From positions 186,001 through 250,000 of the forward strand of contig NZ_JABKDE010000003.1 of assembly GCF_013623835.1 (NCBI RefSeq): a stretch of DNA of 64,000 bases, in the 5' to 3' direction. The position numbers were made by a program, and so were the translations under genes. Below the pieces are notes generated by a model. It made no database searches. It saw nothing but the letters and a program-made list of their open reading frames with translations, and was not told the DNA's origin. The first letter of the stretch is position 1. Every line of letters starts with the position of its first letter. This DNA comes from Brevibacterium oceani. Lineage in GTDB: Bacteria; Actinomycetota; Actinomycetes; Actinomycetales; Brevibacteriaceae. Shown in pieces: positions 19,135 to 28,286 of the stretch.

Positions 19135-19164
19135 GTCTAAGAACGGCAAATGATTCCCGTCCAA
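19135..19164 (-). promoter_or_regulatory. Promoter of the kdgD-gudD operon
   Basis: On the minus strand, TTGGAC (19164-19159) and TTAGAC (19140-19135) are 18 bp apart, and transcription would begin about 30 nt upstream of kdgD. The -35 lies inside GTCTTGGACG, which recurs at the -35 of the divergent GntP gene. The 321-bp divergent region 19099-19419 holds no gene. Confidence 0.4.
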
Positions 19165-19276
19165 GACCGAAAAAGTAACTTCCGATACTGTGCCGGCATC
19201 ATTGAGAAAGTCGCCCGACGACGACCGGAACAAGAAGTCAGATGCCCCTGGGGTATCGTTCCATGCGCAATGAGTC

Positions 19277-19307
19277 TTGGACGTGCGACTTGGCTCACCT
19301 CTAGAGT
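19277..19307 (+). promoter_or_regulatory. Promoter of the GntP/talarate dehydratase genes
   Basis: TTGGAC (19277-19282) and TAGAGT (19302-19307) are 19 bp apart. The -35 lies in GTCTTGGACG (19274-19283), the exact inverted copy of the element at 19158-19167; the two centres are 116 bp apart, about 11 helical turns. A leader of roughly 105 nt would precede the permease ATG. Confidence 0.35.
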
Positions 19308-19419
19308 CACAGACAGTGAGCTCGGGCTCGATGGTCGATCCCCGAGCGAATGCTCAACTTCTTGAATGCCAGGACAACGCTGTCGGTCCATATACGGGGC
19401 CGCATGATCGGAGCCATAG

Positions 19420-20781
19420 ATGCCTTTGCTGATCGTTGCACTCTCCGTCGCACTTCTTCTGTTCATGATGATGCGGCTCAAACTCAACGGGTTCGTCGCC
19501 CTCACCGTCGTCTCCGTACTCGTCGCCCTGTGGGCTGTGGCGACGGGTGTACTCACCTACGAGGACGCGCCCGCCGGCCTTGCCGAGATCCCTAAGATCA
19601 TCGGCGACGGAATCGGCGGACAACTGTCCGAGACCCTTACAGTGATCGGCTTCGGTGCAATGATCGGTCGCGTCATGGGCGACGCCGGTGCCGCTCAGCA
19701 GATCGCCACTTCGATCACCAAGGTCTTCGGTACTCGAGGAGTCCAATGGGCGATGGTCGCATCGTCCATGCTGCTGGGGATCACAATGTTCTACGAGTCG
19801 GCATTCGTCATCATCGTTCCGGTGGCATTCACGCTCGTTCGTGCGACGAAGACCAACCTCCTCTGGGTCGGTCTGCCGATGTCGATCGCGCTGTCGACGA
19901 TGCATTCCTTCCTGCCGCCGCACCCCGGGCCCACAGCGGTCGCGGGACTCTACAACGCTTCGGTGGGCCTGACTCTGGCCTACGGTCTCATCATCGCCAT
20001 TCCTGTCGGTGCTTCGATCGCCATGGTCTGGCCGCGACTCCCGTTCGTCCGCCGCCTCGACCCGCAGATCCCCAAAGGACTCGTCAACGAAGACCCCATT
20101 CCCGACGATCGCCTCCCATCTCGAGCTCTCTCGTTCTCCGTAACCCTGCTGCCCATTGTCCTCATCGCCGGCGCCGAGGTGATTCTCATGACGAATCCTT
20201 CGAACGAAGCGCTCATCTCGACGCTCAAGTTCGTCGGCGCCACTCCGATCGCGCTCCTCATCACCCTTCTCGTGGCCATCTTCACCTTCGGCCCCGGTCT
20301 CGGCCGCCCTCTGTCCGAGGTTGCCGACTCGATGAGCGGAGCTGCGAAGGCCATGGCGATGATCCTCATGGTCATCGCTGCCGGCGGGGCCTTCAAGGAA
20401 GTCCTCACCTCTGCGGGAGTCGCCGACTACATCGCCGACATCACCCAGTCATGGCACATGAACCCGATCGTCCTGGCCTGGGTGATCGCCGCCATCCTGC
20501 GCATCGCGCTGGGATCTGCCACCGTGGCTGTTGCGACCGCAGGCGGCATCGCTGCCCCTCTCATCGCCGCGACCGGGGTGTCCCCCGAGTTGATGGTCCT
20601 CGCTACCGCATGCGGATCGATTGCTTTCAGCCATGTCAACGACCCCGGCTTCTGGATGTTCAAGGAATACTTCAACCTCAAGGTCGGAGAGGCCATCAAG
20701 GTCCGCACCACCTATACGACGACTCTTGCGGTCATCGGTCTGATCGGAGTGCTCCTGCTCAGCCTCTTCATCACCACTTGA
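19420..20781 (+). CDS. GntP-family gluconate/aldarate permease
   Basis: A 453-residue membrane protein with about 12-13 TM helices, of the gluconate:H+ symporter family. Typical blocks include FYESAFVIIVPVAF near residue 125, the highly conserved LSTMHSFLPPHPGPTAVA near residue 155 and GSIAFSHVNDPGFWMFKEYF near residue 405. GGAG lies 6 nt before the ATG. It is divergent from the glucarate operon and upstream of the galactarate/talarate dehydratase, so D-glucarate, galactarate or a related aldarate is the likely substrate rather than gluconate. That assignment rests on context. Confidence 0.92.
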   Translation: MPLLIVALSVALLLFMMMRLKLNGFVALTVVSVLVALWAVATGVLTYEDAPAGLAEIPKIIGDGIGGQLSETLTVIGFGAMIGRVMGDAGAAQQIATSITKVFGTRGVQWAMVASSMLLGITMFYESAFVIIVPVAFTLVRATKTNLLWVGLPMSIALSTMHSFLPPHPGPTAVAGLYNASVGLTLAYGLIIAIPVGASIAMVWPRLPFVRRLDPQIPKGLVNEDPIPDDRLPSRALSFSVTLLPIVLIAGAEVILMTNPSNEALISTLKFVGATPIALLITLLVAIFTFGPGLGRPLSEVADSMSGAAKAMAMILMVIAAGGAFKEVLTSAGVADYIADITQSWHMNPIVLAWVIAAILRIALGSATVAVATAGGIAAPLIAATGVSPELMVLATACGSIAFSHVNDPGFWMFKEYFNLKVGEAIKVRTTYTTTLAVIGLIGVLLLSLFITT

Positions 20782-20895
20782 GCACCACGACGACGATCAG
20801 GCCGGGACTGAGCGCGACCTGATTCTCGACCGGCCCACCATCCACTTGCAGATACGACCGTCTGCACTCCACGCGAAAAGGATAAGAACACAGCC

Positions 20896-22020
20896 ATGTA
20901 CACCGCTGACACCATCACCGAAGTCACCCTGTCGACAGCAACCCTCCCCCTCACGACCCCGATCTCCGACGCCAAGGTCTTCACCGGACGTCAGAAGCCG
21001 ATGTCGGAAGTCGTGTTCCTCTTCGCCGAGATCAAGAGCGAGCAGGGCTACGAAGGACTCGGATTCAGCTACTCGAAGAGGGCGGGAGGTCCCGCCCAGT
21101 ACGCCCATGCCAAGGAGGTTGCCGATGTCCTCATCGGCAAGGACCCCAACGACATCGCGAAGAACTACGTGTCCCTGCTATGGGCCGGCGCTTCGGTGGG
21201 CCGATCCGGCGTCGCCACTCAGGCCCTCGCCGCGCTCGATATTGCGCTCTATGACTTGAAGTCAAAGCGGGCCGGGCTCCCCCTGGCGAAATTCCTCGGT
21301 GCCCACCGTGATTCCGTCCGCACCTACAACACGTCTGGTGGATTCCTCAACGCCTCCATAGAGGAGGTTAAGGCTGCAGCCAGTCGATCCATCGAAAGCG
21401 GTATCGGCGGAATCAAGATCAAGGTCGGCCTGCCCGATACTGCCGAAGACATCCGCCGTGTGAATGCGGTGCGCGAGCACATCGGGGACGTCCCCCTCAT
21501 GGTCGACGCAAATCAGCAGTGGGACCGCTCAACGGCACTGCGCATGGGCAGGGCCTTCGAGGATCTCGACTTGGTCTGGATCGAAGAACCCCTCGATGCC
21601 TACGACGCGGAAGGCCACGCCCGTCTGACGCAGGCCCTCGACACCCCGATCGCCACCGGAGAGATGCTCAGTTCGGTCGCTGAGCACAAGAACCTCATCG
21701 CCAAGCGCGCCTGCGACATCATCCAGCCTGATGCCCCGCGAGTCGGCGGAATCACGAACTTCATGCAGCTCCTCACTCTCGCTGACGAAGCCGGGCTTGA
21801 TCTGGCTCCTCATTTCGCCATGGAGATCCACGTTCATCTTGCGGCGTGCTACCCGCGCGAACCCTGGGTCGAACACTTCGACTGGCTCGATCCCCTCTTC
21901 AACGAGAGCCTCGAGACGGAAGGCGGACGGATGCTCATTCCGAATCGTCCAGGTCTGGGATTCAGCCTTTCGGACCAGGCACGCGCCTGGACCACCGAGA
22001 CCGTGACGATCCGAGGCTGA
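20896..22020 (+). CDS. L-talarate/galactarate dehydratase
   Basis: A 374-residue mandelate-racemase-subgroup enzyme of the enolase superfamily, acting on galactarate and L-talarate to give 5-keto-4-deoxyglucarate, which KdgD then uses. The barrel shows GGIKIKVG with the K-x-K catalytic base (about residues 175-180), the Mg2+ ligands in DANQQWD, WIEEPLDAYD and IATGEML, and the His of LDLAPHFAMEIHVHL with the acid/base role. The C-terminal YPREPWVEHFDWLDPLF is typical of TalrD/GalrD. All ligands are intact, unlike the decayed paralogue at 52582-53641. It follows the GntP gene by 114 bp and precedes a second enolase-family gene by 4 bp. Confidence 0.88.
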   Translation: MYTADTITEVTLSTATLPLTTPISDAKVFTGRQKPMSEVVFLFAEIKSEQGYEGLGFSYSKRAGGPAQYAHAKEVADVLIGKDPNDIAKNYVSLLWAGASVGRSGVATQALAALDIALYDLKSKRAGLPLAKFLGAHRDSVRTYNTSGGFLNASIEEVKAAASRSIESGIGGIKIKVGLPDTAEDIRRVNAVREHIGDVPLMVDANQQWDRSTALRMGRAFEDLDLVWIEEPLDAYDAEGHARLTQALDTPIATGEMLSSVAEHKNLIAKRACDIIQPDAPRVGGITNFMQLLTLADEAGLDLAPHFAMEIHVHLAACYPREPWVEHFDWLDPLFNESLETEGGRMLIPNRPGLGFSLSDQARAWTTETVTIRG

Positions 22021-22024
22021 GACC

Positions 22025-23299
22025 GTGGCCCGAGCAACGACCATCGCCGACATCCGGATCACCCCGGTCGCCTTCGCCGACCCGCCGCTCCTCAACTCCG
22101 TCGGAGTCCATGAACCCTACGCTCTGCGTTCAGTGATCGAAGTCGAAACAGTAGGCGGCACGATCGGTCTCGGCGAGTCCTACGGCGATGCCAAGCACCT
22201 GCACCGGCTGGAGTTGGCCGCCGATGCCCTCCTCGGTCTCGACATCGACAACATCGCGGTTCTTCGCCGAGCCGTGTCCATCGCACTGGAGAACGACACC
22301 ACCGAAGGCGGCCACGGCATGGCCGGAATGGTGACGACCTCATCCACCCTCGACCGTGTATTCTCTCCCTTCGACGTGGCCGCACTCGACGTCCAAGGAC
22401 AGAACTTCGGGGTTCCGATCTCCACACTGTTGGGAGGCCGAGTGCGGGACTCAGTGCCCTTCAGCGGGTATCTCTTCTACAAATGGGCGGGCCACCCCGG
22501 CCGGCCCGAGGATTCGTGGGGCGCCGCTCTCGACCCGGCCGGAATCGTCAGTCAGGCGGAGAGGATGGTCGCCGACTACGGTTTCTCCGCTCTCAAGCTC
22601 AAGGGTGGAGTATTCGCTCCCGGTGAGGAAGCCGAGGCCATCGAAGCTCTGTCCGAACGTTTCCCCGGTATGCCGCTGCGCATCGATCCGAATGGGGTAT
22701 GGACGGTCGACACCTCGATTTCGGTCGCCGAGCGACTGGGAAGCAGGCTTGAGTACCTCGAAGATCCGACTCCCGGCCTGGACGGGATGGCGGAAGTCCG
22801 ATCGTGTGTTCCCCAGCCGCTGGCGACGAACATGTATGTGGTCGCCTTTGACCAGATTCCCGAATCCGCAGCGCGAGGGTCCGTGGACATCGTCCTTTCT
22901 GACCATCATTTCTGGGGCGGTCTGCATCGCTCGAAGCTGTTGGCGGGAATTGCTGAGACCTTCTCGATGAGTCTGTCGATGCATTCGAACTCTCACCTGG
23001 GCGTCAGCCTCGCAGCGATGCTCCACCTCGGCGGGTCGACTCCGAACATCGACTATGCGTGCGACACCCACTGGCCATGGAAAAACACAGAAGACGACGT
23101 CGTGGCCGGATCGCCCTTCGAATTCGTCGACGGTTCCGTCCAGGTTCCTACTTCACCAGGGCTAGGCGTCACTCTCGACCGGGCGCGTCTCGCTCGGCTG
23201 CATCAGCAGTATCTCGACTGCGGCCTGCGCGAGAGGAACGACACCGAATACATGCGCCGCTTCAATCCGGACTTCGATGCTTCTCTCGCTCGCTGGTAG
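22025..23299 (+). CDS. Glucarate-dehydratase-related enolase-superfamily enzyme
   Basis: A 424-residue protein of the GlucD subgroup, a distant paralogue of GudD at 15241. It keeps the KLKGG lysines near residue 193, DPNGVW, LEDPTPG, LATNM and the MHSNSH block that carries the catalytic His. It replaces GudD's [10 protein letters not shown] by SDHHFWGGLHRS and has a shortened start. The changes suggest a different aldarate or stereoisomer. The GTG start is 4 nt after the talarate dehydratase stop, so the two are co-translated. Glucarate dehydratase-related proteins often partner a true GudD; the exact substrate is not deducible. Confidence 0.82.
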   Translation: MARATTIADIRITPVAFADPPLLNSVGVHEPYALRSVIEVETVGGTIGLGESYGDAKHLHRLELAADALLGLDIDNIAVLRRAVSIALENDTTEGGHGMAGMVTTSSTLDRVFSPFDVAALDVQGQNFGVPISTLLGGRVRDSVPFSGYLFYKWAGHPGRPEDSWGAALDPAGIVSQAERMVADYGFSALKLKGGVFAPGEEAEAIEALSERFPGMPLRIDPNGVWTVDTSISVAERLGSRLEYLEDPTPGLDGMAEVRSCVPQPLATNMYVVAFDQIPESAARGSVDIVLSDHHFWGGLHRSKLLAGIAETFSMSLSMHSNSHLGVSLAAMLHLGGSTPNIDYACDTHWPWKNTEDDVVAGSPFEFVDGSVQVPTSPGLGVTLDRARLARLHQQYLDCGLRERNDTEYMRRFNPDFDASLARW

Positions 23300-23393
23300 G
23301 GCGCGTGCATCGGCCGGGCGCTCTCACTGAGTGCCCCGGTCGATACACTGCAGAGGATCAGGATCATCGTCCCGAGTAGGAATTGAGCGATCG

Positions 23394-24284
23394 ATGAAGT
23401 TCACACTGGCGCAGATCCTCAGCTTCATAGCTGTGGCCGAGAATCTCCATTTCGGCAAGGCGGCGGAAGAGCTGAACATGACTCAGCCGCCGCTCAGCCG
23501 ACAGATCCAGAAGCTCGAGAAGTCCATCGGCGTTCAGCTGTTCGAGCGCAACAACCGCAACGTCACTCTCACCCCGGCCGGAGAGTCCTTCCTCGCCGAA
23601 GCCTATGGTCTGCTCGCCTCGGTCGAGAGAGCTCCGCGGCGAGCACAGAAGATCGCCGAGGGAGCATGGGGCCAGATCACAATCGGATGCACCGCGGTCT
23701 CGAGCTTCGGGGTTCTCGGCGACCTCCTCTCGCGCATGGCAGATAGGCTGCCCGGGGTGAGCGTCGAAATCGCCGAAATGGTCACGGCCGAAGAGGTCAA
23801 GGCACTGTCGGAAGGTCTCATCGACATCGGTCTGGGCCGACCGGATCGCGTTCCGTCCATCGTGGAGACGACCCAGATCCATTCCGAGCGCCTTGTCGTC
23901 GCCGTTCCAGCTCACCACGAGTTCGCTGGTCGAACCTCCGTCGCTTCTTCTGAGATTGCGAACCAGACGCTGATCATGCATTCCCCGACCAAGGCTCGAT
24001 ACTTCTACGATCTGACCGTTCGCTACATCGACGTCGGCGCCAACGAGATCGCACATTCGCTCAGCCAGATCCTCACAATCGTCAACCTCGTGGCGGCCGG
24101 ACGAGGGATCGCTATCGTCTCCGAGTCTGCCTCGTCGCTGCGCGTCGACGGGGTGTCATACATTCCCTTGAGCGACGTTCCCGACGACGTCGTCGAACTC
24201 CACGCCATCTGGAACCCCGAGTCCCGCAACCCCGCCCTCCGCCAGGTTATCGATCTCATCCGGAACGAGAACCTCTCCGCGTAA
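23394..24284 (+). CDS. LysR-family regulator of the aldarate genes
   Basis: A 296-residue LysR-type regulator. The N-terminal winged helix is clear: FIAVAENLHFGKAAEELNMT at about residues 10-29, then QPPLSRQIQKLEKSIGVQLF. A type 2 periplasmic-binding-like effector domain follows (residues 90-290). The ATG at 23394 gives the standard LysR N-terminus; an upstream in-frame codon at 23331 would add 21 unrelated residues. It is downstream of the second enolase-superfamily gene on the same strand and is the only regulator inside the aldarate island, so it probably controls the divergent promoters at 19.1-19.3 kb. Confidence 0.9.
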   Translation: MKFTLAQILSFIAVAENLHFGKAAEELNMTQPPLSRQIQKLEKSIGVQLFERNNRNVTLTPAGESFLAEAYGLLASVERAPRRAQKIAEGAWGQITIGCTAVSSFGVLGDLLSRMADRLPGVSVEIAEMVTAEEVKALSEGLIDIGLGRPDRVPSIVETTQIHSERLVVAVPAHHEFAGRTSVASSEIANQTLIMHSPTKARYFYDLTVRYIDVGANEIAHSLSQILTIVNLVAAGRGIAIVSESASSLRVDGVSYIPLSDVPDDVVELHAIWNPESRNPALRQVIDLIRNENLSA

Positions 24285-24380
24285 TGGTGCGGCGCTGGTG
24301 CACGTGACCGGTTGAGAAACTCCGCGCTGCCGTACCGAGCTCCCTTCACTCCCGACGAACACCCGTGGCGACGTGAGATA

Positions 24381-24415
24381 TTGACATTGTGAGCCAGGAC
24401 TCATAATGTGAGTCC
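24381..24415 (+). promoter_or_regulatory. Promoter with IclR-type operator
   Basis: A perfect -35 TTGACA (24381-24386) and TAATGT -10 (24404-24409) are spaced by 17 bp. The -10 sits inside the palindrome GGACTCATAATGTGAGTCC (24397-24415), with 7-bp arms around a 5-nt centre. A protein bound there would directly cover the -10. The IclR gene at the far end of this cassette (28287-29105) is the likely binder. Confidence 0.65.
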
Positions 24416-24453
24416 GCTAGGACTTTCACTTGCGCCAACACAGAGGAGTGTTG

Positions 24454-25968
24454 ATGTCCGACGTCGCCATCATCGTCAATACAGCGATCGCGGTGGTCGC
24501 CACTGTCGTGCTCATCGTCCGTTTCAAGGTCAATCCCGTCGTCTCCCTCGTCATCGGCTCGCTCTACCTGGGTCTGATCACAGGGATGGGTGTGAAGAAG
24601 ACCGTCGAGACGATCACCTCGGGCTTCGGCGACATCATGGTCGACCTCGGTCTTCTCATCGCCTTCGGCATCCTCATGGGTTCGATCCTCAACGCCACGG
24701 GAGCGATCTCCCGCCTCGTCGACGGCCTCCTTCGCATATTCGGAGCACGCGGCATCCCCTACGCTCTCGGAACTGCCGTCGGCACCGTGCTCCAGTCGAT
24801 CTTCGTCGACGTCCTCCTCGTCATCTCCGCTCCCCTCGCTCACCGAGTGGGACAGCGGATCGGTCGCTTCGGCACCCCGAAGATGGCCGTGGCGATGGCC
24901 GTCGGCCTCGAATGCGGCATCGTCTTCACCGTTCCCGGTGTCGGCGCACTCGCGCTGGCCGGACTCCTCCATGTTCCGCTGGGCAAGATGCTCGTCTTCG
25001 GAGTCCTCGTCGTCGTTCCCACGATCCTCGCCACGATCGCCATCACTTCATTCCTCTTCAGCCGCGGCTGGTGGAAGGAGGACCGCGACGAGCGCAATCT
25101 CAGCGAGGATTCCGCCGAGGCGGCTGCCACCACCGCAGAATCCGCAAGCACTGCAGACGCTTCCGGCACTGAGGCGATCGGCGCCCTCGACCGCACGCCG
25201 CAGTCGGTCACCGCCTCCGCAGGCGGTTCGACGACACCCGTCGGCACGCACGGACACCCTGCTCACCGATCCGCGAACGCCGAATCCGGTCCGACCGCCT
25301 CGGCGCGCACCTCTACCGCACGTGTAATGCCTCTGTGGGTGCTCTTCGGACCGCTCCTGGCCTCCCTGCTCTTCATCGCCGGCGGTGCCGTCGCCGATAT
25401 CGCCGGCTTCACCCCCGGTTGGGTCCTCTTCCTCGGCGAACCCACCATCGCCCTCCTCATCGGCCTGATCGGCACGATGCTCGTCGCCTACTTCTGCATC
25501 GGCTCCGATGGCATTGAGGACGCCATCACCAGCGGGTTCAGGGAGAGCGGCCAGATCCTCCTCCTCACCGGCGTCGGCGGTTCGCTGGCAGCCGTCGTCA
25601 CCGCGGCCGGCATGGGCGACATCCTCGGCGAGTTCTTCTCGGCAAGCACCGTCGCCCCACTCCTCGTGGTTTGGGGAATCGCCGCCATCCTCCACATCGC
25701 CGTCGGCTCAGTGACACTCTCGGCGATCACCGCCGCCGGACTCCTCGCCCCCGTCGCGCCGAGCATCGGTCTCGACCCCGTGCTCATCGCCCTCGCCGCA
25801 GGCGCCGGTTCCCTCTTCATCATCCACGTCACTTCGAACACCTTCTGGCTGCTGCAGACCCTGCTCGGTCAGACGGTACGCGGAGCACTCAAGACCGTCA
25901 CAGTCGGACTCTCCATCGCCTCGGTCATCGCCCTACTCTGCATCCTCGTCATCAGCCTGTTCATGTGA
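24454..25968 (+). CDS. GntP-family permease with long central loop
   Basis: A 504-residue GntP/DsdX-type symporter with about 12 TM helices. FGDIMVDLGLLIAFGILMGS near residue 58 and the C-terminal AAGAGSLFIIHVTSNTFWLL near residue 445 are family blocks. Between the halves (about residues 210-295) is an Ala/Ser/Thr/Glu-rich cytoplasmic loop with little complexity, much longer than usual. GAGGAG lies 5 nt before the ATG at 24454. First gene of the operon permease, CoA-transferase, CoA-lyase, so the substrate is probably a hydroxy-dicarboxylate such as citramalate or hydroxymethylglutarate. That is inferred from context. Confidence 0.87.
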   Translation: MSDVAIIVNTAIAVVATVVLIVRFKVNPVVSLVIGSLYLGLITGMGVKKTVETITSGFGDIMVDLGLLIAFGILMGSILNATGAISRLVDGLLRIFGARGIPYALGTAVGTVLQSIFVDVLLVISAPLAHRVGQRIGRFGTPKMAVAMAVGLECGIVFTVPGVGALALAGLLHVPLGKMLVFGVLVVVPTILATIAITSFLFSRGWWKEDRDERNLSEDSAEAAATTAESASTADASGTEAIGALDRTPQSVTASAGGSTTPVGTHGHPAHRSANAESGPTASARTSTARVMPLWVLFGPLLASLLFIAGGAVADIAGFTPGWVLFLGEPTIALLIGLIGTMLVAYFCIGSDGIEDAITSGFRESGQILLLTGVGGSLAAVVTAAGMGDILGEFFSASTVAPLLVVWGIAAILHIAVGSVTLSAITAAGLLAPVAPSIGLDPVLIALAAGAGSLFIIHVTSNTFWLLQTLLGQTVRGALKTVTVGLSIASVIALLCILVISLFM

Positions 25969-25986
25969 TTCGTCGAAAGGACGACA

Positions 25987-27291
25987 TTGACCCCGCACTC
26001 CTTCCCAACCGCTGCCTCATCCGACTCGTCCGCTGACCGAGCCCTGCCTCTGGCAGGCGTCCGCGTCATCGAACTCGGCAATTACATCGCCGCCCCGACC
26101 ACGGGGCGCCTGCTCGCGGACTTCGGCGCCGAGGTGATCAAGATCGAACGCCCGCACACGGGTGACGAACTGCGCAATTGGAGACTGAAGAAGGGCAGTG
26201 TCTCCATGCTCTACCGCACCATCAACCGCAACAAGAAGTCCGTCGAACTCGATCTGCGCTCTGAACTCGGCCGCCAAGCGATCCTCGATCTCGTCCGCGA
26301 CTCCGACGTCCTGCTCGAGAACTTCCGGCCGGGCACCCTCGAGAAGTGGGGGCTCGGCCCCGACGTCCTCACGCAGGTCAATCCCGACATCGTCATCACC
26401 CGCATCTCTGCCTTCGGCCAGACCGGACCGCTGTCCGAACGCCCGGGTTTCGCCGCCGTCGCCGAGGCGTTCAGCGGTTTCCGCAACCTCGTCGGCGACC
26501 CCGACCGCGCGCCGGTGAGAGTGGGTGTCTCGATCGGAGATTCGATCGCCGGTCTCTACGCCGCCTTCGGCACCGCCATCTCCCTGTTCCAGAAGCTCGC
26601 CCTCCGCAACGCAAGACGCGAAGTCGGGCGCGAGGTGAAGGAGCCATCCTCGGAGTCGACCCCGGCCCCGAAGGTCATCGATGTCGCCCTCCACGAGGCG
26701 ATGTTCTCGATGCTCGAGTCCCTCATTCCCGACTACGGTGCCTACGGCGACGAACGCCAGCGCACAGGCGGACGGATGGAGGGCATCGCCCCGTCGAACG
26801 CCTACCGCTGCGGCGACGGCGGCTCGATCGTCGTCGCCGGCAACGGGGACGGCATCTTCCGCCGCTACATGGAGGCCATCGGCCGGCCCGACCTCGGCGC
26901 AGACCCTGACCTCCAGACCAACGCCGGACGATGGGACCGCCGCGACGAACTCGATGCCGCGATCGAAGCATGGAGCCTCACGCTCAGCGTTCCCGAGGCA
27001 CTCGCAGTCCTCGACGAGGCGGGGGTTCCGGCCGGGGCGATCCACACCGCCGCCGACATCGTCGACGAACCTCAGTTCGCCGCCCGCGACATGATCCAGT
27101 ATCGGGACGTCTCAACCGGCGAGGAGACGCTTGAGCACGTCGGCTTCCCGGGGATCGTCCCGCTCATCGGCGAGAAATCGCTGCCCATCCGCAACCTCGG
27201 CCCAGACCTCGGCGCCGACACCGAAGAGATCCTGGGACAGCGCCTCGGCCTGAGCGCCGACGACATCCGCACGGCCACGAAGAAGAGCTGA
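25987..27291 (+). CDS. CaiB/BaiF-family CoA-transferase
   Basis: A 434-residue class III (formyl-CoA transferase-type) CoA-transferase. The start block LAGVRVIELGNYIAAPTTGR at about residues 21-40 and ADFGAEVIKIERP are classic. NRNKKSVELDLRS, LLENFRPGTLEKWGLG and RISAFGQTGPLSERPGFAAV follow, with a conserved Asp in GVSIGDSIAG as candidate nucleophile. The TTG start at 25987 is supported by AAAGGA 6 nt upstream. Paired with the lyase 11 nt downstream, it would activate a hydroxy acid with succinyl-CoA, as succinyl-CoA:citramalate CoA-transferase does. A close paralogue is encoded at 45002-46279. A low-complexity insert lies near residues 205-220. Confidence 0.87.
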   Translation: MTPHSFPTAASSDSSADRALPLAGVRVIELGNYIAAPTTGRLLADFGAEVIKIERPHTGDELRNWRLKKGSVSMLYRTINRNKKSVELDLRSELGRQAILDLVRDSDVLLENFRPGTLEKWGLGPDVLTQVNPDIVITRISAFGQTGPLSERPGFAAVAEAFSGFRNLVGDPDRAPVRVGVSIGDSIAGLYAAFGTAISLFQKLALRNARREVGREVKEPSSESTPAPKVIDVALHEAMFSMLESLIPDYGAYGDERQRTGGRMEGIAPSNAYRCGDGGSIVVAGNGDGIFRRYMEAIGRPDLGADPDLQTNAGRWDRRDELDAAIEAWSLTLSVPEALAVLDEAGVPAGAIHTAADIVDEPQFAARDMIQYRDVSTGEETLEHVGFPGIVPLIGEKSLPIRNLGPDLGADTEEILGQRLGLSADDIRTATKKS

Positions 27292-27302
27292 AAGGCCCCA
27301 CC

Positions 27303-28259
27303 ATGACCATAGCTTCCACGACTCCCGCTCCCATCCTCCGCGACGTGACCCTTCGCGATGGCCTCCAGCTGACCGGCAAAATGCTCGGCACCGAGCGCAA
27401 GGTCGCCATCGTCCGCGCACTGCTGGCCGCCGGGATTCAGGAGATCGAACTCGGGTCCATGGCCCGCCCCGATCTCGTCCCGCCCATGGCGAACACGCTC
27501 GAGGTCGCCGAACAGCTCACCGACACCGAACGTGCCGCCTGCTGGATCTGGGTCGCCACACCCCGCCAGGTGGAGCGGGCGATCGCTGCCGGGATCACGA
27601 ACATCCAGTACTGTCTCTCGGTCTCCGACGCCCACAATCAGGCGAACATCGGTCGCGACACCGAGACGAGCATGGCCGCCTTCCCTGCCGCCCTCGAACT
27701 CGTCCGTGCCGCCGGAGGACGGATCCAACTGTGCCTGGCGACGTCCTTCACCTGCCCGTTCGACGGTGAGATCGCCCCTGACCGAGTTCTCACCCTCGCC
27801 CGCGACTCCCGCGCGATCGATGCCGACGACATCGTCCTCTGCGACACGCTCGGCCAGGCGATCCCCTCCCAAGTTGCGACCCTCACCGAGGCGGCTGCCG
27901 CGACGAACCCCGACCGTCGAGTCATCTTCCATGGGCATGACACGTGGGGCCTGGGCGTGGCCAACTCCCTCGCCGCCGCGGAATCCGGCGCTTCGGTTCT
28001 CGACGGGGCACTCGGTGGACTGGGCGGCTGCCCGTTCGCCCCCGGCGCGAGCGGCAACACCTCGTCGGAGGATCTGCTCTTCGCAACTCGTCCCGAGTGG
28101 CTGACTCCGAGTACCTTCGCCGACCTCGTCGAACTCTCCGAGTCGATCACGTCAGAACTCGGCGAGACGCCGCGGTCGAAAGCCGCTCAAGGAGCACGGT
28201 CGAAGGCGGAGGTGTTCCCGTGGGTGATCGGCGGGAACGCAGAATCCGCCTCTGCTTGA
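27303..28259 (+). CDS. HMG-CoA lyase-family (citramalyl-CoA lyase-like) enzyme
   Basis: A 318-residue TIM-barrel aldol lyase of the DRE-TIM group. Metal and catalytic motifs are present: LRDVTLRDGLQ at about residues 12-22, EIELGSM, FHGHDTWGLG with both metal-binding His residues near 206, and GGLGGCPFAPGASGN near residue 238 with the catalytic Cys. It would split HMG-CoA into acetyl-CoA and acetoacetate, or citramalyl-CoA into pyruvate and acetyl-CoA; the adjacent CoA-transferase makes either route complete. It ends 27 bp before the convergent IclR gene. A paralogue lies at 43240-44187. Confidence 0.85.
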   Translation: MTIASTTPAPILRDVTLRDGLQLTGKMLGTERKVAIVRALLAAGIQEIELGSMARPDLVPPMANTLEVAEQLTDTERAACWIWVATPRQVERAIAAGITNIQYCLSVSDAHNQANIGRDTETSMAAFPAALELVRAAGGRIQLCLATSFTCPFDGEIAPDRVLTLARDSRAIDADDIVLCDTLGQAIPSQVATLTEAAAATNPDRRVIFHGHDTWGLGVANSLAAAESGASVLDGALGGLGGCPFAPGASGNTSSEDLLFATRPEWLTPSTFADLVELSESITSELGETPRSKAAQGARSKAEVFPWVIGGNAESASA

Positions 28260-28286
28260 GAACGCAGTAGCCGTCTCTGCTTGAGT

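Noticed and set aside
28248..28286. Repeated TCTGCTTGAG at the end of the lyase gene
   Set aside because: Two 10-bp copies 27 bp apart without symmetry or context; most likely a small local duplication.
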